Part shown: in pieces, positions 1-9,558 of the stretch
Layout: every line of letters begins with the position of its first letter
Position numbering within the stretch: position 1 is the first letter of the stretch
Assembly: GCA_947088865.1 (NCBI GenBank)
Contig: CAMUHY010000002.1
Location: 239,802-303,801, forward strand
Direction of reading: 5' to 3'
Source: an uncultured Eubacterium sp.
GTDB lineage: Bacteria; Bacillota; Clostridia; Lachnospirales; Lachnospiraceae
Length of the DNA stretch: 64,000 nucleotides
Program-made: the position numbers and the translations under genes
Notes under the pieces: generated by a model
What the model saw: the letters and a program-made list of their open reading frames with translations, nothing else
Told to the model about the DNA's origin: nothing
The model's database searches: none

Positions 1-64
1 TCTTAGTATATCATACTTCATTGAAATGTCAAGATTATTTTTTAATAAATAACCAATAAAATAA

Positions 65-3000
65 TTATCTATTCACTAATTGTTTCTCCATTGTCTCAAC
101 AACTTCTCTCATTCCCTTTAAATACTCGCCTTGATTTTTAAATTTTTTCTTGACAACGCGCCATACAAACTCAATATTTTTATCGTTTGTAAGGCGAATA
201 GCTCCGCCATAGCAATCAATAAAATGTGGTATCGCCTCCCTATTAATTTCCGCATTCAAATAGATTTTAAATTCGGTTCGATATACAGGCGGATGACTCT
301 CGTCATCAAGACCGCCTTTTATCTCCATAATGCCCACTTTATGCGCTTTTGCTTTTATCAACGCAATCTGTAAAAGATTTTTAGCACAAGGTTCAAGACT
401 TCCATATCGGTCTTGCAATTCATCTTCCATATCCGACAATTCATCTAGTGTTTCAATAGCTGCAATTCGTTTATATACATCTAATTTTTGATATTCACTT
501 TTAATATATGTCGGCGGAAGATATGCATCCACCATCACATCAACTTTTGTCTCAAACTCATACTCATTTTTGATACCTTTTAAATTATTGACAGCTTCAT
601 TTAACAATTTGCAATAAAGGTCATATCCAACAGCTGCCATATGTCCATGCTGACTTTTTCCCAACACATTTCCAGCACCTCTAATTTCCAAATCCTTCAT
701 TGCTATTTTAAATCCAGAACCCAAATCGGAAAATTCTCTTATTGCATGAAGCCTTTTTTCTGCAACTTCAGACAACATCTTATCACGCCGATACAATAAA
801 AACGCATATGCTGTTCGATTGCTTCTTCCAACACGTCCCCTTAACTGATACAATTGCGATAAGCCAAACTTTTCTGCATCTTCTATAATCATCGTATTGA
901 CATTGGATATATCCATCCCCGTCTCAATAATCGTCGTTGATATCAACACATCTATTTTTCTGGCAATAAAATCACTCATAATCCGCTCAAGCTGCCTTTT
1001 ATCCATCTGCCCATGCGCAAATTCAACCACTGCATCAGGTACTAACGCACTGATATGAGCGGCAACTTCATCAATATTTTGAACGCGATTGTACACATAA
1101 TACACTTGTCCGTTTCTTGCAAGCTCTCTGTTAATCGCCTCTCGAATCATCTCATTATTGTGTTCTGTCACAAATGTCTGTATTGGCAGTCTGTCTACTG
1201 GAGGTTCTTCTAAAACGCTCATATCTCTAATTCCCACAAGACTCATATGCAGTGTTCGTGGAATTGGTGTGGCGCTGAGCGTAAGCACATCAATATTATT
1301 TTTTAACTGCTTAATTTTTTCTTTATGAGTGACACCAAAACGCTGTTCTTCATCAATAACAAGCAATCCTAAATCCTTAAATTCAACGTCTTTTGACAAC
1401 AACCGATGTGTTCCAATAACAATGTCAACAAATCCCTTTTTTAAATCAATTAATGTTTGTTTTATCTGTCTACTTGTTCTAAAACTTGACAATTGTGCAA
1501 CTGTAACCGGAAAACTTTTCATTCGTTCCTCAAACGTATTATAATGCTGTTGTGCAAGAATGGTGGTCGGCACTAGATAGGCAACCTGCTTTCCCTCCTG
1601 AACAGCCTTAAATGCGGCTCTTATAGCAATTTCGGTCTTGCCGTAACCAACGTCCCCGCATATAAGTCTATCCATAATACGCTCGCTTTCCATATCCCGC
1701 TTCGTATCTTCAATTGCACGAAGCTGGTCAGGTGTCTCCTCATATGGAAACATCTCTTCAAACTCGCTTTGCCATACCGTATCTTGATTAAAACGATACC
1801 CTTTTTTTTGCTGCCTTTGCGCATATAATTCAACCAAATCCTTTGCAATTTCCTCAACGGCTCTTGACACCTTCGACTTTGTGCGATGCCAGTCCGGCGC
1901 GCCGATTCGATTTACTTTTGGCTTTTTTTCTGTATCTGCCGCCATATATTTTTGAAGTCTATCAAGCTGTGTCGCCAAAACATAAAGATTCGTATTATCT
2001 GCATAATCAATTTTAATATAATCTTTTTGCGTGCCATCCGTACAAATTTTTTCAATACCTCTATATATACCAACGCCATGGTCTTCATGGATGACATAAT
2101 CACCTATATTTAACTCATTAAATTGTGAAATGGATTTGCCATCATATTGTTTTTTTCGTTGTTTTTTTCTATTTTTGCTTGTAAAAATATCATTTTCAGC
2201 AATCACAACAAGCCGCAGTAATGGATATTCAAAACCTTTGTGAATATTTCCGCATGTGACAACAATACTGCCCAGCTCTATATTATCGTCAAGCGATTCC
2301 ATAAATGAAACGGTTACTTCTAAATCCATTAAATCTTTAACAATTCTTTTTGCCCTCGTTCTTGAATTGCAGACTAAAACTGTTTGATACCCTTGTCTTT
2401 TATACTTCTTTAAATCTTCCGCCAAATATTCAAAACTGTTATTATAGGAATTAATCCCTCTTGCCTCAATACGTATATATTTTGCTACCTTTAATTGCTT
2501 TGGCTTATAATCCAGCATTGATATAATTAAAAGTCTTGTGTTGTTTAATTTATTAAATATTTTACTCACAGGAATCAACAGATTAGCTTGACTAGGCAAC
2601 ATGTATCCCGTAGCAATTCTATTTTTGCTGCTTTCTTCATATTCATATTGAACCAGCTTCATTCGCTCGTCAATTCTATTAGGTTCATCTAACACAAAAA
2701 GCGTATCCTCTTGTGGAAAATACGAAAGAAAACTGACACATTCGGATATAAATGTACTTATATATTTACTGTAATCTTTATTTCTTTCCAAATCTCCCAA
2801 AAGCCTTCTTATATGATTACAATGCTCCATTTGTTCTGCTTTTTTGCAATTTTTATCGTTATTAAACAGCTCAATCTGTTTTTGAGCCTCCTCTTTTATC
2901 GCCTGCAATCCCTTCTCAACTTCATCTTCTGTAATCAGACATTCCGTTGCAGGAAATATGCTGTATTGATTTGTTTTTTCTATGGAGCGTTGACTTTGCA

Positions 3001-3628
3001 CGTCAAAAAAACGTATTGAATCGATTTCATCATCCCACAATTCAATACGCACTGGCGTTTCTTCTGTATGTGAATAAATATCTATAATTCCGCCTCGAAC
3101 AGCAAACTGTCCAGGCACGTCAACCATGCCAACACGTTCATATCCCATGTAAACCATTTGCTTTACAAACAGTTCAACATCTATTTTATCCCCTAATTGA
3201 TAATGAATTGTATGGTCTATATAGCGTTGTATTGGAACAAGCAAATCGGTTAAACCGTCAATCGTTGTTACAACGGTAAGACTCCCTTCCCCATTGAACA
3301 TTTGCAAAATTTTATCAATACATTTAATACGCTGCCCAACAATCTGATGTCCATGAATATCTGCACTATAAAAAATAAAATCTTTTGCGGGATATGCAAT
3401 GCAATTTTTATTAAAAAACTGGACATCCTCTAAGAGTTCACGCACTCTCATCTCATCATATGTTATAATAACTTTAAATTTATAATGCTGTGATATAGCT
3501 TCCGTAAAATGCACTTTTTGCGTATCCACACAACCGCTTACCATCACTGTATTTCCAATTGTCTCAAAAGCCTGTTTTATTTCTTCCATTCCAGCCATAT
3601 CCAGAATGGGCTTATACAATCCTTGCAC
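65..3628 (-). CDS. mfd: Transcription-repair coupling factor Mfd
   Basis: A DNA translocase that removes RNA polymerase stalled at lesions and recruits UvrA for nucleotide excision repair. The protein is 1187 residues, the usual Mfd length. The N-terminal third is the UvrB-like module. Near residue 508 lies the RNA-polymerase-interacting domain (GDYVIHEDHGVGIYRG). The superfamily 2 motor follows, with Walker A GDVGYGKTEIA near residue 659 and the Mfd-typical DEEQRFGV box near 761, then helicase motifs including QLRGRVGRS. The C-terminal part is the TRCF domain. It lies 27 bp downstream of pth on the same strand, so the two are probably cotranscribed; pth-mfd adjacency is also seen in Bacillus. 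No missing motif was noticed. Confidence 0.97.
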   Translation of the reverse strand: MQGLYKPILDMAGMEEIKQAFETIGNTVMVSGCVDTQKVHFTEAISQHYKFKVIITYDEMRVRELLEDVQFFNKNCIAYPAKDFIFYSADIHGHQIVGQRIKCIDKILQMFNGEGSLTVVTTIDGLTDLLVPIQRYIDHTIHYQLGDKIDVELFVKQMVYMGYERVGMVDVPGQFAVRGGIIDIYSHTEETPVRIELWDDEIDSIRFFDVQSQRSIEKTNQYSIFPATECLITEDEVEKGLQAIKEEAQKQIELFNNDKNCKKAEQMEHCNHIRRLLGDLERNKDYSKYISTFISECVSFLSYFPQEDTLFVLDEPNRIDERMKLVQYEYEESSKNRIATGYMLPSQANLLIPVSKIFNKLNNTRLLIISMLDYKPKQLKVAKYIRIEARGINSYNNSFEYLAEDLKKYKRQGYQTVLVCNSRTRAKRIVKDLMDLEVTVSFMESLDDNIELGSIVVTCGNIHKGFEYPLLRLVVIAENDIFTSKNRKKQRKKQYDGKSISQFNELNIGDYVIHEDHGVGIYRGIEKICTDGTQKDYIKIDYADNTNLYVLATQLDRLQKYMAADTEKKPKVNRIGAPDWHRTKSKVSRAVEEIAKDLVELYAQRQQKKGYRFNQDTVWQSEFEEMFPYEETPDQLRAIEDTKRDMESERIMDRLICGDVGYGKTEIAIRAAFKAVQEGKQVAYLVPTTILAQQHYNTFEERMKSFPVTVAQLSSFRTSRQIKQTLIDLKKGFVDIVIGTHRLLSKDVEFKDLGLLVIDEEQRFGVTHKEKIKQLKNNIDVLTLSATPIPRTLHMSLVGIRDMSVLEEPPVDRLPIQTFVTEHNNEMIREAINRELARNGQVYYVYNRVQNIDEVAAHISALVPDAVVEFAHGQMDKRQLERIMSDFIARKIDVLISTTIIETGMDISNVNTMIIEDAEKFGLSQLYQLRGRVGRSNRTAYAFLLYRRDKMLSEVAEKRLHAIREFSDLGSGFKIAMKDLEIRGAGNVLGKSQHGHMAAVGYDLYCKLLNEAVNNLKGIKNEYEFETKVDVMVDAYLPPTYIKSEYQKLDVYKRIAAIETLDELSDMEDELQDRYGSLEPCAKNLLQIALIKAKAHKVGIMEIKGGLDDESHPPVYRTEFKIYLNAEINREAIPHFIDCYGGAIRLTNDKNIEFVWRVVKKKFKNQGEYLKGMREVVETMEKQLVNR

Positions 3629-3655
3629 GAATATCTCCTCCGTTATTTACTGCTT

Positions 3656-4216
3656 TTAGCCGTTAAACCGATTCATACCGCTGTCAATACCTTCGCTGAT
3701 AATACATTGAACGGCGTCACATGCTCTCTGTCTGCCTTCTTTAATATCTGTACACAATTCATCCGGAAATCTTCCAAGTACCCAGTCCACCAAATCCCAA
3801 CCTTTCGGTTTATTGCCAACACCAAACTTAATCCGCTTAAATTCCTCACTTTTTAAATGCGCAATAATACTTTTAATACCATTGTGTCCTCCCGCACTGC
3901 CCCTTGCCCGAAGGCGCAGCTTACCTGGTTCAAGACTAATATCATCAAATATCACAATAATATCATCTACCGTAAGTTTATAATAATTCATTACCTCTTT
4001 TACACATTCACCTGAATGATTCATATAGGTCATTGGTTTTACTAGTATTACCCTCTGACCTTCAATAATTCCCTTGCCAATAAGTCCCTTATGCTTGGCT
4101 GTATCTATATCTATATTATACTTCTGTGCAAGCATATCTATTACATCAAATCCTGCATTATGTCTTGTTCCATGATATTCTTTTCCCGGATTTCCAAGTC
4201 CAACAATAATAAACAT
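3656..4216 (-). CDS. pth: Peptidyl-tRNA hydrolase
   Basis: Cleaves the ester bond of peptidyl-tRNAs released prematurely from ribosomes, recycling tRNA in the cytoplasm. Family motifs are visible: GLGNPGKEYHGTRHNAGF at the N terminus (with the catalytic-region His and Asn), KPMTYMNHSGE, and GGHNGIKSI. The start at 4216 (MFIIVGLGNPG, 186 aa) is preferred over an ATG 12 bp upstream because GAGG sits 6 nt before it. The upstream ATG overlaps this ribosome binding site. It is followed closely by mfd. Confidence 0.96.
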   Translation of the reverse strand: MFIIVGLGNPGKEYHGTRHNAGFDVIDMLAQKYNIDIDTAKHKGLIGKGIIEGQRVILVKPMTYMNHSGECVKEVMNYYKLTVDDIIVIFDDISLEPGKLRLRARGSAGGHNGIKSIIAHLKSEEFKRIKFGVGNKPKGWDLVDWVLGRFPDELCTDIKEGRQRACDAVQCIISEGIDSGMNRFNG

Positions 4217-4228
4217 ATATTTCCTCAT

Positions 4229-4629
4229 TTCTATCTTTTTAATTCAAAATATAACTTTTAATCATTTATCTTTTTTTATTTTGTGACAGCCTGTTTTAAC
4301 TATTCCACGCAAGATTACCCTTGCTCTGTATTTATAAAAGTTCAATTCTTTATAACACGTAAATAAAATATTGAACTTTTTTTAAAAAAGCAAGGGGATT
4401 TTATAATGTATGTGTCAACATTATACTGGAACATTACTAAATGAACAAGCCTATTTTTAATATAAAAACTACAAAAAAATTTTAAAATATAAACAAAAAA
4501 ACTATTGCAAAATGATGATTATATAAAAGGCAATGTTAAAACATACACTGCCTTTTATATAACTTTTTCATTTTGCAATAGTTCTGTTTAAGCAAATAGC
4601 ATAGCGGCTTGCGAATATCCGCTTAACTT
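4229..4629. other. Intergenic region with long hairpin and repeat fragments
   Basis: This 400-bp gap between pth and the pectin methylesterase contains no convincing reading frame. It holds a half-copy of an AGGCTGTC-type hairpin at about 4262-4297, a long imperfect palindrome at 4501-4582, and at 4586-4617 a fragment of the structured repeat element (AGCGG, conserved loop TTGCGAATA, CCGCT). Confidence 0.6.
4501..4582. terminator. Long imperfect hairpin downstream of the pectin methylesterase gene
   Basis: The left arm begins ACTATTGCAAAATG and continues through TATATAAAAGGCA. The right arm is its reverse complement with a few mismatches, giving a stem of about 30 bp with a short loop. It lies about 50 bp beyond the end of the minus-strand enzyme gene and probably stops transcription from it. 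It resembles the hairpins near 19.2 kb and 56.1 kb (a TTGCAAAA-type arm), but has no clean T tract. Confidence 0.5.
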
Positions 4630-7600
4630 TTACTTATCAAATTTATTTACATACTCTTCAACACGAGCCAAATATTTAAGAAGAATTACAGCATCGGCAA
4701 CATCAATTTTGCCGTCATCATTAAGGTCACTGTTTTCTTCAATAATATCATAACCTTTCATCTGTGCGATATGCTTTTTCAAAAGAACAGCATCGATTAT
4801 ATTCTTAACGCCGTCACCATTGACATCACAGTAAACTGGTTCCTGATTTTTAAGATATCCCTTACTTCTAAGTTCATCTGTCCACTTATCGGTTTCTGAA
4901 TCAAGGAATGCCTCATATGTTATATCCGTCTTTCCACCGTCAAGTTTTGGCTCTGTAAGAACCTGCGCCCATGATGCTCTCTTTGAAGAATTATCTTCAC
5001 CAGAAAGTTCTTTAGAACCATACTCACACATAAATGGAGATGGACCACCTAAGGAATTATTCCAGCCTTCAGGTACAATCAATGACTTTCCTTCTGAACC
5101 TGGAAAATCTGTTGTTTCAATTGTTGTATTATAAAATACTGCCTCTGATGTATTACCTGCCCAAGGTCTTCCAAAATAGCCTGGTTTTGACCTTGTAGCT
5201 GAAGCAGTATCAACGCCTGGTGTTGTAGAAGTGATGTTACATTCGTACATCAAATAACCTCTGCCACCTGCCTGCTGTGTAGCCGTAATGTAAGCCACAT
5301 CTGTACCAGCCTCACTTGTGTTCATAACAAGATTACAACGATTAAATACAGCTATCATTCCACCAAAAATGTAATCTGTACCACCAAGTATATCACATTT
5401 TTCAAATACTGCTTTTGTGCTAACTCCACCATAAAGTGTGTCTTGTCTGCCAATAAATTTACATTTATTAAATGCTGCTTTATCGCCAAGAATTGCCATA
5501 GCAGCTGCTCTCTCAACGAAAGACTTAGCTTGAACAGAAACGTCGCCTACTGTTGTAGAACGAACGCCCTTGCTTCCCGTCTCCCAGCAAACAACTGTAT
5601 CAGCAGCTTCTTTTGCTGATATATACTGGTTAAATGAGTTCTCAAATACAATTCCATCTGCTTCAAAACCATTTGCATATACAACAACTGTTGCATTCCA
5701 ATAAGAATTGTTTGTTGTTCCTGAACCCGTATTAACATTGCTTAAATAACCATTTTCTTGATTTGCTTTTTTCACATCTTCATTGTACAAAGAATCAGCG
5801 CCCATACTGTAATAGTTATATCCATGACCATAGTATGATGTAATTCTTACTACGTTTTCAGCAATATCAACACCTTTGTTTGTCAACTGAATGCTTGACT
5901 GTTTGCCCGCTGCATTGACAAGTGAAATATTAGGAATCTTAATTCTTAACATCTCTTCATAGTTGCCTGGGTCAATTACAATCTGAACTCTCTGGTCTTC
6001 ACTTCTTTGCATCTTTGACACATGTTCAATTGCTTCATTAATGGTCTTAAACTGCTTATCAGCACCTACTGTTACCTTTTCAGCATATGGTATTGATGGA
6101 TTTACAACAATACTTGTAAAGTAAGTCTGTCCCTTATTGTCTGTATCATCTGCATTCTTTCCTGGTTTTGCTGTAAGTGTTACAAAACCATCTTCTTTTG
6201 CAATATACTGTTTTGACTCAATCTCAGATGTACTTCCTGAATTAGAATATACATCAACCTCACCATTAATGCTAAAACCTGCACAATAGCAATAACTGAT
6301 TGTAACAATATCATCTTTCTTTACAGGTACTTTAACACTTCCTGCCTCCGTAGGATTGCCAGCTTGGTCTGTACCAGCAGGATTTACAAGTAAATATACT
6401 TTATTTTCCATAACATTTACTTTTGAAAGCTGTAAGCCTAAATAGTACTTATCTTCTCCAATTGTCTCAATTCCTGGATTTCCTGCATTGTATACCGCAA
6501 AATCCCAATTTGAAAGAGGCTTAAATGAAACCTTCTTTTCAACGGCTTTGCCATTTATTTTTACATTCGATGTAATTCCCTGAATAACAGCTTCACTGCC
6601 CACGCCTGAAACCTTGACAGAATATTGTCCATCTCTTAATTTTATTGCATCAGATGTTTTAAATGTATAATTATATCCCTCTTCATCAATATTGCTGAAT
6701 GTTACAACTGCACTTGCTTTTGCTGCATCGGACAATCCTTCAAAAGTCATTTTCACATCATATACTGGCTTTGCAACAAAGTCTATATTCTGTGTGCCAT
6801 CTGCATCGGCCTTAATCGTTGACATATCCTTTAAAGCATAGTCATTAATTCCATTGGCAACAATCTTATACTCAACGCCTTTTTCAAGATTAATCGTGAT
6901 ATCATCACCTGTAATCTGATATTCTGGAATATAAATCTTATCTGTGTTTACAAAAGAAAGCTCAACGTTCTTCAATGCTTCTTCACTAAGACCTGTAACT
7001 TTTCCTGTAACTTTTACTAAATCAACAGCTTTAATCTTAATATCAAATGTCTTTGCCCCTGAAGCATTTGGAATAGCTAAGTCTGTGGCACTCTCAATAA
7101 CAAAACCATTTGCATTAACTAATGAAACAGTATAGTCATAATTTTCATTTAAATATACAGAATATGTACCATTGTTTGGCTCAGCTTGAACACTCTCACC
7201 AGTCTGAGTACACTTAAAATTCACTGCGTATGCTCCAATAGATGGCGCTGCTGTTGTATCAATTGAACCGCTTACTACAATAGGCTGTGTATGAACTCTC
7301 TCCGCTCTGTACAATACCAATTTTTCATTGATTGAATAAATTTTATATTCACCATATTCTGTGGCATAGAATGTAAGCTTTCTTCCTTCTACTGCACTTT
7401 CAGCAGACTGAATCTTGCCTGATGGAGATTCAAAATAAATAGTAGAAGCTCCGCCATTAGAACCCATATAAAGTGTAATAATATCATTAGGATATGCTTT
7501 TAATCCTACATAAGCTGTTGGTGATGCATTATTAGAATATACATAACCAGTCAATGTTGTACCTTCAACTGTAATTGGGTTTCTTGTATCATATCTTGTT

Positions 7601-8937
7601 ATTGCTTCATTTGCTGTACGAATTCTGGCATTTGTTCTACCACCATAACGAAATACCAATTCGTCAAATGAAAATGAGCCAATTGTAGCACCTGTACTGC
7701 CCTTTACAACATCATCAGGATAAATACTATTAATTGTATCTACTGACAACTTATTATTATATTTTGTATCATCAAGCTGTTCGCCGCCAAAATCCCATAC
7801 ATCAACCTTGCCGTTTCCAACAAGCTCTGGCTTCTCTGTTGCTGCTGGTTTATTAGAGACACTCATACCGTGCATATAATACTCTGCACCGTCTGTTCCG
7901 CCAACTTTAAATGTCAATGTTGTAGCGACACCTGTATATGTAAAGGACATCGTTGAAAGTCCATCATTTTTATGACTAATAATAGACTTTGTATCTTCTT
8001 CAAATTTTCCTTTTTTGCTTGAAGCCTTAATTACGCCTGCTTCATCTGCACCATACTCGCAAAGATGGAATGTAATCGTTGCATCGCCTGCTACCTTTAC
8101 ATCAAACGTATCACCTTTTAAAATTGCAAGTCCATGTTGTGTGTCATGTGTATACATTGTACCAGCACTTGTTAATGTCAAAAATCCATCTTTTGAAGTA
8201 ACAGAGCCATTTAATTGATTTGCACTGTCATAGCTAGCTGCCAAAACAGAACCATCTGAAAAATTGTAATCATAAATGGTATCTTTTACAGCACCATTAT
8301 CATCTGGTTTTTCTTCTGTGATAGCAGCTACCTTAATGATTGGAATATACATCGTTGCTTCTAGCTTTAATGTCAATGTTGTTGGCTCTTCCTCTGTATA
8401 TTCAAACACAGCAGCGCTTCCATCATTATGCCAGCATCCCTTTTGTACATCTACTGACTGTGTATATGTTCCGTCCGCATCTGTCATCGTTACTGAAATT
8501 GGTTGTTGTCCATTGTTATACAAACAATCCCCCACTGTTATCTTACTTGGACCATTCACCTTAATTTCAATATTATTATCTTTATTAACTTGAATACCAT
8601 GCTGCGCACCATTTAACTTAAATGTTCCACCTGCCGCAGCTTTTACTGTAAGACTACCATAAACAAGGTCTTTAGAACCATCTGTCTCGCCTGTAATAAT
8701 TGAATTATCACAAAAATTATAGGTCTTACTCATAGCTACAACTTCTATACATGGAATATACATTGTTGCTTCTATATTTAATGTCAATGTTGTTGCTTCT
8801 TCCTCTGTATAGTTAAATACCGTCGCACTCTCATCTTGGTGATAGCAGCCTTTTTTTGCATCTCCTGTCTGTGTATATGTTCCGTCTGCATCAGTCATTG
8901 TCAACGAAGCAAGTCCACTGTACTGACAATCCCCCAC
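4630..8937 (-). CDS. Pectin methylesterase (CE8) with dockerin, main part of a frameshifted gene
   Basis: Removes methyl groups from homogalacturonan outside the cell. This 1435-residue frame holds most of a modular enzyme whose signal peptide and first half-module lie in the separate frame 8940-9293. The GTG start is artificial. Order: three related N-terminal beta-rich modules (TMTDADGTYTQ occurs in the first two), another beta-rich region, Fn3/Cna-like repeats, the CE8 beta-helix from about residue 955, and a C-terminal type I dockerin (about 1366-1430) with DVNGDG and DLNDDG calcium loops. CE8 motifs are QDTLYGG near 1167, DYIFGG near 1190 and FGRPWAG near 1257, so both catalytic Asp residues and the Arg are present. 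A dockerin implies docking on a cohesin-bearing scaffold or cell-surface partner, none of which is in the window. Confidence 0.9.
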   Translation of the reverse strand: MGDCQYSGLASLTMTDADGTYTQTGDAKKGCYHQDESATVFNYTEEEATTLTLNIEATMYIPCIEVVAMSKTYNFCDNSIITGETDGSKDLVYGSLTVKAAAGGTFKLNGAQHGIQVNKDNNIEIKVNGPSKITVGDCLYNNGQQPISVTMTDADGTYTQSVDVQKGCWHNDGSAAVFEYTEEEPTTLTLKLEATMYIPIIKVAAITEEKPDDNGAVKDTIYDYNFSDGSVLAASYDSANQLNGSVTSKDGFLTLTSAGTMYTHDTQHGLAILKGDTFDVKVAGDATITFHLCEYGADEAGVIKASSKKGKFEEDTKSIISHKNDGLSTMSFTYTGVATTLTFKVGGTDGAEYYMHGMSVSNKPAATEKPELVGNGKVDVWDFGGEQLDDTKYNNKLSVDTINSIYPDDVVKGSTGATIGSFSFDELVFRYGGRTNARIRTANEAITRYDTRNPITVEGTTLTGYVYSNNASPTAYVGLKAYPNDIITLYMGSNGGASTIYFESPSGKIQSAESAVEGRKLTFYATEYGEYKIYSINEKLVLYRAERVHTQPIVVSGSIDTTAAPSIGAYAVNFKCTQTGESVQAEPNNGTYSVYLNENYDYTVSLVNANGFVIESATDLAIPNASGAKTFDIKIKAVDLVKVTGKVTGLSEEALKNVELSFVNTDKIYIPEYQITGDDITINLEKGVEYKIVANGINDYALKDMSTIKADADGTQNIDFVAKPVYDVKMTFEGLSDAAKASAVVTFSNIDEEGYNYTFKTSDAIKLRDGQYSVKVSGVGSEAVIQGITSNVKINGKAVEKKVSFKPLSNWDFAVYNAGNPGIETIGEDKYYLGLQLSKVNVMENKVYLLVNPAGTDQAGNPTEAGSVKVPVKKDDIVTISYCYCAGFSINGEVDVYSNSGSTSEIESKQYIAKEDGFVTLTAKPGKNADDTDNKGQTYFTSIVVNPSIPYAEKVTVGADKQFKTINEAIEHVSKMQRSEDQRVQIVIDPGNYEEMLRIKIPNISLVNAAGKQSSIQLTNKGVDIAENVVRITSYYGHGYNYYSMGADSLYNEDVKKANQENGYLSNVNTGSGTTNNSYWNATVVVYANGFEADGIVFENSFNQYISAKEAADTVVCWETGSKGVRSTTVGDVSVQAKSFVERAAAMAILGDKAAFNKCKFIGRQDTLYGGVSTKAVFEKCDILGGTDYIFGGMIAVFNRCNLVMNTSEAGTDVAYITATQQAGGRGYLMYECNITSTTPGVDTASATRSKPGYFGRPWAGNTSEAVFYNTTIETTDFPGSEGKSLIVPEGWNNSLGGPSPFMCEYGSKELSGEDNSSKRASWAQVLTEPKLDGGKTDITYEAFLDSETDKWTDELRSKGYLKNQEPVYCDVNGDGVKNIIDAVLLKKHIAQMKGYDIIEENSDLNDDGKIDVADAVILLKYLARVEEYVNKFDK

Positions 8938-8939
8938 GA

Positions 8940-9293
8940 TTATCCTACTTGGACCATTAACCTTAATCTCAATATATTACCTGCATTGACTTGAATACCA
9001 TGCTGTGCACCATTTAATTTAAATGTTCCCCCTGCAACAGCTTTTACTGTAAGATTACCATAAACTAAATCTTTAGAACCATCTGTCTCACCTGTAATAA
9101 TTGTATTGTCTCTGAAATCATAAAATGCATCCCCATCTTGTGATACAACAGTACCTTTTTTTCCTACTTCTTCTGCTGCATATGTTGTTGATAAAAATAC
9201 ATTTGACAATTCAGAGCCAGAAAATACCGTAGTTACAGACAACAATATCGCTGCAATCGAAGCTGTAACTCGCTTTAATGCTTTTTTTCTCAT
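8940..9293 (-). pseudogene. N-terminal fragment of the frameshifted pectin methylesterase
   Basis: Encodes a Sec signal peptide (basic start MRKKALKRV, hydrophobic stretch, Ala-rich cleavage region near residue 40) and the first half of a beta-rich module. Up to GAQHGIQVNAGN it matches the next module almost residue for residue; it then turns into LRLRLMVQV and stops. Alignment with the sister module at about 8565 shows one base pair missing around 8971-8979. Restoring it joins this frame to the 4630-8937 frame and gives one protein of about 1550 residues. The gene is therefore inactive, phase-variable, or carries an assembly error. The upstream region holds a good secretion start and palindromic operator-like sites. 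Confidence 0.85.
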
Positions 9294-9319
9294 TTTAGCA
9301 CCATAACCCTTTCTGTACT

Positions 9320-9339
9320 CTGTAAACGTTGATTTACAG
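9320..9339. promoter_or_regulatory. Palindrome CTGTAAA-N6-TTTACAG, candidate operator
   Basis: A perfect 7-bp inverted repeat lies 27-46 bp upstream of the pectin methylesterase start, inside the divergent interval shared with the AraC-type regulator. The half-site GATTTACAG recurs at 9476-9484 and as GATTACAG at 9488-9495. Repeated half-sites next to an AraC gene suggest regulator binding; this is inference. Confidence 0.45.
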
Positions 9340-9454
9340 TCACAAACTTTTCATAAAGTTTCCAATTCCTACGAAATTTCCCTCCTCCCAGAAATCTAAA
9401 CTAAAACATTACTCTTAACATATTAACATTTATAAAATTAACACATTATTTTTT

Positions 9455-9482
9455 GTAAATCTACCTTAATTTTTAGATTTAC
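9455..9482. promoter_or_regulatory. Palindrome GTAAATCTA-N11-TAGATTTAC, candidate operator
   Basis: A perfect 9-bp inverted repeat in the divergent promoter region between the pectin methylesterase and the AraC-family gene. Its right arm overlaps the same GATTTACAG half-site found nearer the enzyme gene. Binding by the divergent regulator is inferred, not shown. Confidence 0.45.
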
Positions 9483-9558
9483 AGCTTGATTACAGTTTTT
9501 TTTAGATATATACTATTATTTAGTAAAAATGTTCAATAATTGCTTAGGAGAATTGTAT

